A DNA stretch of 64,000 nt from assembly GCA_021927905.1 (NCBI GenBank), contig BLLK01000029.1, positions 806,001-870,000 on the forward strand, given 5' to 3'. Below the pieces are notes generated by a model. It saw nothing but the letters and a program-made list of their open reading frames with translations, ran no database searches and had not been told where the DNA came from. Positions 11,223 to 20,179 of this stretch are shown here, one piece after another. How positions within the stretch are numbered: the first letter of the stretch is position 1; each line of letters begins with the position of its first letter. This DNA comes from Chaetoceros tenuissimus (taxonomy: Eukaryota > Bacillariophyta > Thalassiosirophyceae > Chaetocerotales > Chaetocerotaceae). Made by a program: the position numbers and the translations under genes.

Positions 11223-13983
11223 ATGTCTTCTGCACAAAACAGTGACGATAAAGGTAACGAAAAGCCAAAGCCACAAACCCGATTGGAGCTCTCGGTGAAT
11301 CCAGCCGATGGCACTCTCCTAAATGCTCCCTTGGCAGTAGTAATCAATGCAGCAACAGATGCACTTTACAATGACTTACAGAACATGTCGACGGGTCAAC
11401 CAATGAGCATGTATTTACCAAGTTCAGACGACAAACGAATGCCATTTACTGAGAAATCAGAAGCTATGGCAAGTTTATCTTTCCAGGAGAGAAGACATGT
11501 AATTGCTTCTAGGATTGCGAGGCACTTACAATCCTTATCTCATGTTAGTGCACTTGTTGCATCAAATCTTCCTACAAGTGGCTGCAAAACAGATACAGTT
11601 GTTTCGTCGCAACAACCAAACATTTACGCCTTGGCTCAGATTCCACCTGAAAATGAATTATCGCAAATTACACAAACTGCATCGCAAGCTTTGGAACATG
11701 TTACAAGTTCCTGGGTTTCGGCTGATACAGCACAAGATTCTCTTTATTTTCATCATGATTCTTTGTGGAAGGTGAGGCATCATCCTCATGATATATTAGG
11801 TAGCATGGAAGTTTTGTTAAAGGGGAAATGGTCAGGTCTAAGTAGAGATCTTATGCTTGGAGATAAATATAAAGACAGCACCGAAAAATCCTGGGATGAA
11901 GAAGAAATGAAACAAAGATTAAAGGCTGTGATTCGAAGAAAATTAGTGTTGGGTGAAGTGGGAAATAAGTTAGATCAAGACAAAAAGTTTAAATGGAAAA
12001 TAGTCTTTGAGAAAGATTGCACAAGTGTTCGATTGTTACACGGTAAAGCAAGACTAGAAGGAGATACAAAAGTGTACCCGATTGAAGCCAGAGTGACTGT
12101 TTTATCAGAGGATAATCCAGCTCCATGGACTTTGCTCTCAATAAGGACTAGAACTGCAGTAAAAACTGGAGAGTCAAATCATCAACTTGAACTATCAAAG
12201 GAACAAATGTTCACGTTACATAAAATATGCGAACGAGCAATGATGCAAGAAGAAATACAAGCCAAAAAGCAAAATGAAGAGAGTGAAGACAAAACTAAAT
12301 CAAAATGTATTCCAAGACCTCTTTCGAAGTTACTTGAAATAAGTCATGTCTTTAGTTTGAGTTGGCAGATGGAAGTATTGTCAGCTCAAGCTGACAAATT
12401 ACGCAAGACTTCTTGGCTCAACATGATCAATGTCACTCCGGTCAAGTTTATACCAGAAGGCGAGCAATTTCATAAAGAAAATGGTGAAAGAGTGCAACCA
12501 TTGGCAATATTAATAGTTCACTTTTGGGAAATAGACGATAGAAATGGATATCCTAAGATTACTTCTTTGTCTCGGTCGGAAGATACGACAGACTTATCTC
12601 ATCTGAAAGGAAAACGAAATAATTTTCATGACAAAGAGTCAAGTAAAATGCTCAGTATGGAGGTTACTGCTACGCCGCAGAAAGGAATCGAGGTGTCACT
12701 TAGCGGTGGAAATAATATGGATGGAGATAGCCCTGTTGTAAGGTCGAATATTGCGAAGCTATTGTCATCTTTGCAAGATCCATTCCAGTTATCTGTCAGT
12801 GACGCATTACTTTCAGCAGTGTTAATATCCGCTGAGAGACGGTGTCGTGCTATTCGAAATGCAATCCTGAGGTTCCAAGATTTGGATGGAATTGACAAGA
12901 GCAAATCTTTACCATCTTGGATCCATCTCACAGTCGAAAGTGGATCGATTTCTGTCGGTGTCGATGTCAATTACAATGGTAATGACAAGGAAAGTGATAG
13001 AAAGTCATCTAGGTCACCTATTGTGGTGTTTCGTTTATCTTGTGATTCTAGGACAGGGCAATTCATTCCAACATTTCACAGTTCATGCTCATTACTACGG
13101 CACCTATCATGTAATGATCCAAAATCTAGTGAAATGCAAATGCTAAGACAAGTGAAAGCCAGTTCCATAAGTTCCAACGCATCTTTTGAGAAGTCCAAAT
13201 TAGTAGCTAGAGGACGAGATTCTACGGGGCGTATCACTAGAGACGCATTCGTAGCTTTGGAGAGGTCAATTGATGTGTTGGGTAAACGAGTAGGAATAGG
13301 TGGGGATTGGGTGGATAAAGACCCGTCATTTTCTCCTGTTATCCGTGAAAAATCAATCAGAGAAGCCTGTGGTGATGTCTGTATTGCCTTGAGATCGTGT
13401 GCTGCTATTAGCACAGTTTTTGGAATAGGTGGACTTGCATTAGGAGTTGTCGGGGGTACAAATGCAGTACCTGATATTAGTGGAGGTTCCTTACTTTCTT
13501 CTGAATGTAACTTGTCTCTTGTACCTACCCCACCTTTGTCTACCATCATGAGTCAACAGTTAATTACAGAGAAGGTGAAGGAACTGAATGGAGACACGAC
13601 CACAATCATGAAACTGGAAAGAGAACTTTGCTGTGTTACTACTAGCGCGACAAATGAATCTTTAACTTTACGCCTATTCTGCATAACAACAGTAACCGAT
13701 TCTGCAATTGCACGTAAGTATTGTCACCATCACCATTATTACAACAAAAAAATTGAAAACAACTGACATTTTTTTCATAGCTCCATGCAGGCAATCTTGC
13801 GAAGAGTTGATATTGGAGGGGGCAATAGTTGACGAAGTTGTCGATTCTGATGCAGAGATGAATAGGAATACAAAACGAAGAAAGCTTTCAGATGTAACTG
13901 GAACTGGATTCGGATCAATTTTCGACGAAGTTAACCATTTTGCTCATAGGATCAAAGCGACCTGGGATTCGATATATGAGTAG
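11223..13983 (+). CDS. Mediator tail/backbone subunit MED14-like protein, two exons
   Basis: The exons are 11223-13713 and 13781-13983. The 67-bp intron has a GTAAGT donor and TTTTTTCATAG acceptor. The product has 897 residues. The N-terminal segment (about residues 35-115) matches the start of MED14: a helical hydrophobic stretch followed by RRHVIASRIARHLQSLSHV. Residues near 240-330 hold the RRKLVLGEV helix and the PWTLLSIRTR motif, the counterpart of the conserved PWRLLDI of MED14. Near 365-400 is PLSKLLEISHVFSLSWQMEV, matching the conserved helix preceding a variable C-terminal half. MED14 is the backbone joining Mediator head, middle and tail and would act in RNA polymerase II transcription in the nucleus. 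The protein is shorter than animal MED14 (about 1450 residues), as in other protists. The call rests on motif order, not on a search. Confidence 0.7.
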
Positions 13984-14159
13984 ACAAAACAAAAAACTAA
14001 AATGGTTTTATAAGGAAGTTGTGCTTTTAACTTCAGAATCCAATGAAATAAATTTCTTTAGTAAAAATAAATTCAAATATTGAAACGTTGGCTATGAGCA
14101 TAGGATTTTCAGGCATTGTCCTAGTCCATGCGGTAATAAGGATACTCGGCTTTGATTTT

Positions 14160-15071
14160 CTAAACTTCAGATGCTGCATCAGGTCTATCCTGGACAATCT
14201 CACAGACTAGATCTCCAACGGAGTTTGCACGTCTTCTCAAGAACCCATCACTTCGTCGTTTATTTGGAGATTTCACAAATGTCACTTGGCCTTCAGCACA
14301 TCCATCGCAAACAAAGTTGGTACAGCATTTGACATCTCTTACGGAATATTTTGCTCCCAAGTTGTTCTGATCAGGTGGGACGAAGGATGAATTCTTTGGC
14401 ACCATCGAGCTAGTTCCTAGAAAGGCGCTACTTGAACTGGCAATTAAGGAATGTATATTGGTTTTATCGTCATCGTCTTCATCAAATGACGAAACCTCTT
14501 CAGCACTACTATTCGAGATATTACTCTTTCTCCTCTTTGTCACAGCCAATAGTAGCAAAAACGCCAAAATTCCTACAAGAGATCCCAAGACGCCAAGAAG
14601 AACTTTCATTTCATTGGTAGCAGCACCCTTTGAACTAGGGTCATCAACGATAGCATTGCCAATTACAGATCCAGATGTAGCAGATGGGGAACTAGTCGGT
14701 CTCTCATCGCAGAGGGTGAAACATGTTTCAGGGCAGTTAATTTGAACAGCTTTGATACTACAACGCTGAATGGTGTTTAATCTTGCCGCCCAAGAACATG
14801 TCCTCATTCCGTTATTATTAGCTGTTTCTTCCACATAAAATCTGGATTCATTATCAAACTCCAAAACTTCATCACAGAATGGTTTCGAGATATTCTGACA
14901 GCCACCGCAAGTAGCTGGACACATCTCATTCACATTTCTGTAATTACACCAGATCCATTGTTCTTGTGGTCTGTGTCTCACCCAGTCGCATGAAATGGTT
15001 CGCTCATTCAACGGTTCTTTTAGAATGAAATTATCACCACTATCAGGAATTGAATCACAACTTGAGGCCAT
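14160..15071 (-). CDS. ShK-like cysteine-rich single-pass membrane protein
   Basis: A 303-residue frame. Two related cysteine modules lie at about residues 5-58 and 65-125. Each has the pattern C...(C-x-W)...C...C-P-x-T-C...C, seen as CDWVRHRPQEQ...MCPATCGGC and CSWAARLNTIQRC...NCPETCFTLC. This is the ShK-like spacing common in diatom extracellular proteins. A membrane span follows (VLLGVLGSLVGILAFLLLLAV, about 160-180), then a Ser- and Asp-rich cytoplasmic tail with its own CCTNFVCDGC cluster. No N-terminal signal peptide is visible, though it would be expected. An upstream exon may be missing: the bases before the ATG contain TTTAG that could act as an acceptor in frame. The function is unknown; a surface receptor or adhesion role is a guess. 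The next gene on the same strand is a paralogue. Confidence 0.65.
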   Translation of the reverse strand: MASSCDSIPDSGDNFILKEPLNERTISCDWVRHRPQEQWIWCNYRNVNEMCPATCGGCQNISKPFCDEVLEFDNESRFYVEETANNNGMRTCSWAARLNTIQRCSIKAVQINCPETCFTLCDERPTSSPSATSGSVIGNAIVDDPSSKGAATNEMKVLLGVLGSLVGILAFLLLLAVTKRRKSNISNSSAEEVSSFDEDDDDKTNIHSLIASSSSAFLGTSSMVPKNSSFVPPDQNNLGAKYSVRDVKCCTNFVCDGCAEGQVTFVKSPNKRRSDGFLRRRANSVGDLVCEIVQDRPDAASEV

Positions 15072-15837
15072 GTTGCAATCAGATATCTAAATAATGTTTT
15101 GAGATTTGTAATGTTGCTTGGAGATGAAGATTGGAGAAAGAGAGATGAAAAAGAAATCCAATATTTTATTTTACTCAGACTGAATTCAGCGAAAGCAAGT
15201 TCCATAAATTTAGTGTCAAAAAGTCTCATTCCCGTATTCAAAACAATTGCCCCACAACCCACAAAATTTCAATTTGAGTTGAGATCTGACCTCATTTTGC
15301 CTATTAATTTATTCATAGGTAAGGTTGTCTAAATCCAAGTTTTCTTGAAACATCATATTTCTTCTAATATGAAATTCAATCAAATTCAAAATGATATGCA
15401 CAATTACACTATGGCCACAAAATAAGAAGAATTATCTGTCGATCTTGCTATGCATGGCTCATGGCACTGCTATTCTAATCAAAAGAAAAAAATCGATAAC
15501 ATGGCTTTTAACTAAGGACCTTGAGATCTATTATATGGATACCATATGTTTGCAAAGGGTAACTTGAACATGTTTGGAAATTTTGAACATTACTATACAC
15601 ATTATTAACATGAAAATTGTGTATGGAAATGATCCAATCAATCATGATCAAGGTAGGTAATACAAACTACTTATTCAATCAGTGCTTAGAATAGTCTAAT
15701 AAATATTAAAATTATGGAGACTTATAGCTATCTGAAAACTTTTCTAATCAAACGAGAATCAACTTGAAAAACAATTGATCAAATTACAATTTGTGAAATT
15801 ATTCAAATTATTAGTATTATACACTTTCTCTTATTGT
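15072..15837. other. AT-rich gene-free stretch between the two ShK-like genes
   Basis: This 766-bp stretch is very AT-rich. It contains no frame that looks like protein, no RNA gene and no repeat I can define. A missing 5' signal-peptide exon of the 14160-15071 gene could lie here, but none with good splice sites was found. Confidence 0.4.
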
Positions 15838-16614
15838 CTATACTTCAACATTATTATTTCCCCATAGACACCATGTCGATGTATATCCATTATCTGCTGG
15901 AGCGTCATCAGTTTTGATCGGATTCAGCTCTCCATTCCACTTGACTTTCTTTTCTTCGGCCTTTTGTTCAGTTTTATGAGTAGCATATGCAATAAGTGCC
16001 AATCCTGCAACAACACCAGCAGAAACCCAGAAAACGCCATGAGGAAAGCCCTTCTTCTTCTCTTCTGGCTCTCCAGAGTTTGCTCCTGCGAAAACAAGCT
16101 CGTCATCATCTGGCTTTTGTGTACAAGGGACTTCACACAATGTCATACAATTTTGTCTAACTTCATCGATCTTACAACGGAAGACTGTGTCGCGATTTGC
16201 TGCCCAATCACATGATTTCATTTCAGTTCCTTGGGTTCCAGGAACCTGAAACTTCTCGGTACTATCAGCTTCGCAGTACACTGGAGTTGGTGCATTTGAA
16301 GGTGCGATTGTCGGTGTTTTGGAGATCGTAGGAGATGAAGATGGAAACTGGTATTCTGGAGTAGGAGCAGCAGACGGAGCCTCTGAATGACATGGAGTTC
16401 CACATGTATGCGGGCAGTTTTGAAGAACTTCAGGATGCTGGCATCTAAAGGTTGTATCTTTTCTTCCTGCCCATTCACATGTTTTATCAATTAGAAAGCC
16501 GTCTACAACAAATCTTCCATCCGAATCAACAAGGTCTTTGCAGTCTGGAACGCTGTGTGCTGCTACAAGAGGCGATACTGCAAGAAAGAAGGCAACTACT
16601 CCAGATGATTTCAT
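15838..16614 (-). CDS. secreted/membrane protein with two ShK-like cysteine modules
   Basis: A 258-residue frame beginning with a good signal peptide (MKSSGVVAFFLAVSPLVAAH). Module 1 (about residues 24-76) reads CKDL...CEWAGRKDTTFRC...NCPHTCGTPC. Module 2 (about 113-167) reads CEAD...CDWAANRDTVFRC...NCMTLCEVPC. A Pro/Ser/Thr-rich linker with repeated SAAPTPEYQ/SNAPTPVYC pieces joins them. A membrane span (VFWVSAGVVAGLALIAYAT) and a short cytoplasmic tail follow. The C-x-W-A-x-R-x-(D)-T-x-x-RC core is shared with the neighbouring gene at 14160-15071, so the two are paralogues. The domain type is the ShK-toxin-like fold used in many non-toxic extracellular proteins. Ligand and role are unknown. 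Confidence 0.8.
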   Translation of the reverse strand: MKSSGVVAFFLAVSPLVAAHSVPDCKDLVDSDGRFVVDGFLIDKTCEWAGRKDTTFRCQHPEVLQNCPHTCGTPCHSEAPSAAPTPEYQFPSSSPTISKTPTIAPSNAPTPVYCEADSTEKFQVPGTQGTEMKSCDWAANRDTVFRCKIDEVRQNCMTLCEVPCTQKPDDDELVFAGANSGEPEEKKKGFPHGVFWVSAGVVAGLALIAYATHKTEQKAEEKKVKWNGELNPIKTDDAPADNGYTSTWCLWGNNNVEV

Positions 16615-16950
16615 GATTCTCTTATATGTGTGAAGCTAGAAGGAAATGAATGATAAGTTCTTGTAATAGGATTAGTAAAATATCAATGCATGAACGAAAA
16701 CAGGTGAACTAAAACTGTACTTTTATTGCCTGATTGTGAAATCAGCGATGTTGACAAGAACGTATGAGCTATTCTGATTATAATTTCTGAAATATTTAGC
16801 CTTTATTATCCCTTTCGACAAGGGAGATTAGTCTAGGGTTCGCATTGGTAAAAAATCGGATTCTCTTTCATTTTTGAAGAGTAACACCTTCCCTCAACGA
16901 TTTTTACAATGTTGTACATATGATATTCACAATAATAGATGAAATAAATT
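16615..16950. other. divergent intergenic region
   Basis: This 336-bp AT-rich spacer lies between the divergent starts at 16614 (minus) and 16951 (plus) and presumably holds both promoters. I see no distinct motif or repeat. Confidence 0.4.
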
Positions 16951-17967
16951 ATGATCATGACTGCTTTGTTTACACTTTTCGCTCTAGTCCTACCTATGGA
17001 TAGTGAAGCATCCTTAATGTCTCATTTACGAAAGAATAATGGTGACTCTAGTGAAATAGACATTGCGAATTCTCATGATTTCAACGAAAGGATGATGCAA
17101 GAAGATAAATGTGCATGTCTCACAGGAATATTTCAGCCTACATGTAAAGATCTTGAATTTTGCAGCAAGGCTTTGTCACATAACTGCTTCGATCAAAATG
17201 AGGATGTTCAAACCGTGTACTCGTTCCACATACAACACTTGGCTTCTATTGCAAATATGGTTTCATTCGACTCGGAGACATGCCTCAAAGATTTCTTCGA
17301 TAGTATAGCTGGGTATATGGATGAATCGTGTTCAGATGGATACTCTGAATTATGCGCGACAGGGGAAAAATCTATATGCGCTTCTATCAATACATCTGAG
17401 GGTGACATCATTATCGATAACTTATGCCTCTCTTCTGGTTGTTTTCAAAACAAATATTTTTTAGACATTGCCCTTCCAGAAACTATTCAGCTTGTATCGC
17501 AAACAAATGGAAAGGATCTAACGTTGCCATCTCCATCACAAATTATGTATGAGAAATGTGAATGTTTCAACAACATTCGTGATTCCTTCAGAAGAAACGC
17601 ATGCGATGATTTCTCAAAGTGCGAAAATGTCAAGATTTTTATTGTTGAAATAATGCGTAACCATTTTACATGGATCTACTCCTTTCGCCTCCCAATCTGT
17701 GCAGATGGTTGTACTGTCGACGAAGTAAGTCTGACGTCAATTCTACAAAGTGAATTCGATAGACTTGGATCAAATCCATTCTGCCTTGATGAGAGTGATG
17801 AAATCAAAGTCTACAAATCTAATCAAGATGAGTACAGTGATTTATTTTGTCTGCAAGAATTGGAATATGCCAGAAGCTTTCTGTGCAATGTTCAAGATGA
17901 GCATTATCCATCAAAATCATCAAAATCTACTAGAAGAAGAAGAATAGAGCAATTCTGTTATGTTTAG
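16951..17967 (+). CDS. secreted cysteine-rich protein of unknown function
   Basis: A 338-residue frame that starts with a hydrophobic signal peptide (MIMTALFTLFALVLPMDSEA). About 20 cysteines are spread over the whole length, with two short similar motifs, DKCACLTGIFQPTCKDLEFC near residue 52 and EKCECFNNIRDSFRRNACDD near residue 200. This suggests an internal duplication of a C-x-C...C...C module. The C-terminus is basic (SKSTRRRRIEQFC). No membrane span other than the signal peptide is visible. I do not recognise the family. It sits inside a run of secreted or membrane cysteine-rich genes (14-20 kb), which favours an extracellular or cell-wall-related role. Confidence 0.7.
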   Translation: MIMTALFTLFALVLPMDSEASLMSHLRKNNGDSSEIDIANSHDFNERMMQEDKCACLTGIFQPTCKDLEFCSKALSHNCFDQNEDVQTVYSFHIQHLASIANMVSFDSETCLKDFFDSIAGYMDESCSDGYSELCATGEKSICASINTSEGDIIIDNLCLSSGCFQNKYFLDIALPETIQLVSQTNGKDLTLPSPSQIMYEKCECFNNIRDSFRRNACDDFSKCENVKIFIVEIMRNHFTWIYSFRLPICADGCTVDEVSLTSILQSEFDRLGSNPFCLDESDEIKVYKSNQDEYSDLFCLQELEYARSFLCNVQDEHYPSKSSKSTRRRRIEQFCYV

Positions 17968-18026
17968 GAAATGCAATCTATATGTGATGAGTTTTTGGAA
18001 TAGGGGTTTAAGTTTACATAATATTT

Positions 18027-19823
18027 TTAAGAAATTTCTGCGAGCTGGATCTCAGTGTCGAGTACTAGATCATTAAGATGTTCGTTTTCGGACATTGCTG
18101 GTTGATATCTTCTCCTTTTCATTATTCCTTTGTAGATGGAAACGAGTGCGACAACGGCAACCAAAATGCCAGCACCTATCACGCCATTCTTACACATGTC
18201 GTCGCATGTAAAGCCATCTTTGAATCCAGCTGTAACTGGCTGATCTGGATCATTCTCAAGTTTTGATTCCTTTTCGTCATAGTAGTCATCAGTTTTTGGT
18301 TCTACGGTTTCTGGTAGATTGACTCCAATCAATTCTTTGTAGTCACAATCACTCTCTGCAAATCCTATTCTTCCCGTATTCTTGATGTCGAAGAAAACAT
18401 CGTGACCTCTCATTGTATTCGCTCCGATGACACTACCGCGCCCTTCGGTCATTGAAAATCTACCTACGTATTGTTTTCTCTGACTGTCATATTCAATGTA
18501 ATGTGCAGGAGGGATTGCAAGAAGAATATCATTTGGATTCTCAGGATCAATTGCTCCAGCTGATCCTGGATGATTCGCATTGTTTCCCGTTCCTTCGAGT
18601 TGAACAAGAATTGTAGGAAGCTTATCTACCTGTTCCTCAGAAAGGTTCATTCCATTTTCGTTGTAATTGAATCCTGTAATTTCTTTGAACAATTGTTTGA
18701 AAGGGGACGCAAGATTTCTAGTGAAATAAGTATCTGTTGTTCCACTGTCAACAATCACCGATCCACTATTCAAAGAGGATTGCTGAATAGCCACAGTCTT
18801 GGTGTTATCTGTGGTTGCATTTGTAGATCGGTATTGTCCGGCTTCCATAATGTGAATTGCGCGAATAGCGACTCCATGCATAACACCCTTTGTAGCGAAA
18901 CCTCTTGCAAACAACATTGGTGATGCATGAAGTTTGGTATCAGTTCCTCCCATGGTCAAAGCACCTGCGGTGGTACCGTCCTTAGCCGCCTCTTCTCCCC
19001 TAACAAAGCAAAGTGAAAAAGATGGATTATTGATGACTTGTTGATCATACATTTGCTGAAAAAGAGCTGAACTCTTTAAGCACATTCCTGCAATACCATC
19101 AGCTAGCTGAGTCTTGAATAAACCAGTAATTTTTGTCTGACAACCGAATACCATGTCAAATTCAAAGAGTGCAGCTTGCATTGGATCTTCCCCATGAATC
19201 TGTCCCCCCAATTTACTACCTTCTTCCTTCATTTTGAGAGATCCATCATGAGGACCACCAAGATATGTTCTGTCTTTTGCTTCATATGCCGACCACATAC
19301 TCCCTTCTTGATAACTGACGGATAAATAACAATACTCGTTGTCTCCCGAACCCCTACTTCTACACGTAGCTGCTACACAATTATCACAATTCATTTTTTC
19401 AAAAGATTGAGATTGAGACTCAATAAAGAACTCAGACGCGTGATAGTCATGACCACAATCGGTACATCCTGAACATGGAAATGCTGTGATTCCAGATCCT
19501 GTGTCTACAATGACTGTTTGTCTCTGGGGAGTCGGGTAACCGATCCATAGGTCAACATAATGTGTTCCATAGCCTTGATATAAGCCGCCTACTTCTAGAG
19601 TATCAAATTCGTGATCCAAGTCTTCTTCAATTCTACGTTTGATTGGAATGTTTTTGTTAGTGACTCCAGGAGTCGGGAACATTGTATGGAGATTACGCCG
19701 TTGGAGCATATGATGATGTGACAAAAGTGGCAACGTGCTGAACTTTTGCACTACATCTGCAGCCACAACGCCCAGACAGCTAATTGCTGAGAGTGTAGAT
19801 ATGACTGATGAGTTGAATTTCAT
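18027..19823 (-). CDS. membrane-anchored pepsin-like aspartyl protease
   Basis: A 598-residue single-exon frame. It has an N-terminal signal-like segment, then a catalytic domain with both active-site motifs: DTGS at residues 107-110 and DSGT at 359-362. Directly after the first motif comes a cysteine-rich insert (CSGCTDCG ... CDNCVAATC ... CYLSVSYQEGS). It is reminiscent of the nepenthesin-type insert and of plasmepsin V-like and BACE-like membrane proteases. A span near residues 548-568 (GVIGAGILVAVVALVSIY) and a short cytoplasmic tail would anchor it in the secretory pathway or at the cell surface. The family cleaves peptide bonds through two aspartates; the substrate is unknown. It is convergent with the secreted protein at 16951-17967. 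Confidence 0.9.
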   Translation of the reverse strand: MKFNSSVISTLSAISCLGVVAADVVQKFSTLPLLSHHHMLQRRNLHTMFPTPGVTNKNIPIKRRIEEDLDHEFDTLEVGGLYQGYGTHYVDLWIGYPTPQRQTVIVDTGSGITAFPCSGCTDCGHDYHASEFFIESQSQSFEKMNCDNCVAATCRSRGSGDNEYCYLSVSYQEGSMWSAYEAKDRTYLGGPHDGSLKMKEEGSKLGGQIHGEDPMQAALFEFDMVFGCQTKITGLFKTQLADGIAGMCLKSSALFQQMYDQQVINNPSFSLCFVRGEEAAKDGTTAGALTMGGTDTKLHASPMLFARGFATKGVMHGVAIRAIHIMEAGQYRSTNATTDNTKTVAIQQSSLNSGSVIVDSGTTDTYFTRNLASPFKQLFKEITGFNYNENGMNLSEEQVDKLPTILVQLEGTGNNANHPGSAGAIDPENPNDILLAIPPAHYIEYDSQRKQYVGRFSMTEGRGSVIGANTMRGHDVFFDIKNTGRIGFAESDCDYKELIGVNLPETVEPKTDDYYDEKESKLENDPDQPVTAGFKDGFTCDDMCKNGVIGAGILVAVVALVSIYKGIMKRRRYQPAMSENEHLNDLVLDTEIQLAEIS

Positions 19824-20179
19824 CGTTGTAGGGATTACTGCAATGTATAAGACCTATGGAACAATTAGTTCTTCATGAAAGAAGGGGTCATGTTTATGTC
19901 TTTGTTTTTATCGTTACATCGTTCCTCTCTCTTTCCCTGCACTGCAGTCGTCCGTCGTCGTCGTGACCAAAATGTCTAGAGTAGCTAGGCAGCAGCAGCT
20001 AGATATTTTTGTTTGGCTAGCTAACTAAATGTCACTTTCGCCTTTCCTTTTCTATCTTTATCACTTTTCAAAATTTTGAACGCATTTCAATACCTTCGTC
20101 TTTCATCATAGTATCATCATCCACACTTCTTGGTAAACATTGAAGTCATTAGTCTAGAAAAAAATCAGCTACAAACACC
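19824..20179. promoter_or_regulatory. divergent promoter region of protease and unknown gene
   Basis: A 356-bp spacer between two divergent starts. It contains a CGTCGTCGTCGT-type run and a cluster of AGCTAG/GCTAGC words (about 19977-20025) that are locally repeated and palindromic. No known factor site is claimed. Confidence 0.35.

Noticed and set aside
15020-15262. 80-codon minus-strand frame upstream of the ShK-like gene, possible signal-peptide exon
   Set aside because: Different frame, no convincing donor site and not hydrophobic in the right place.
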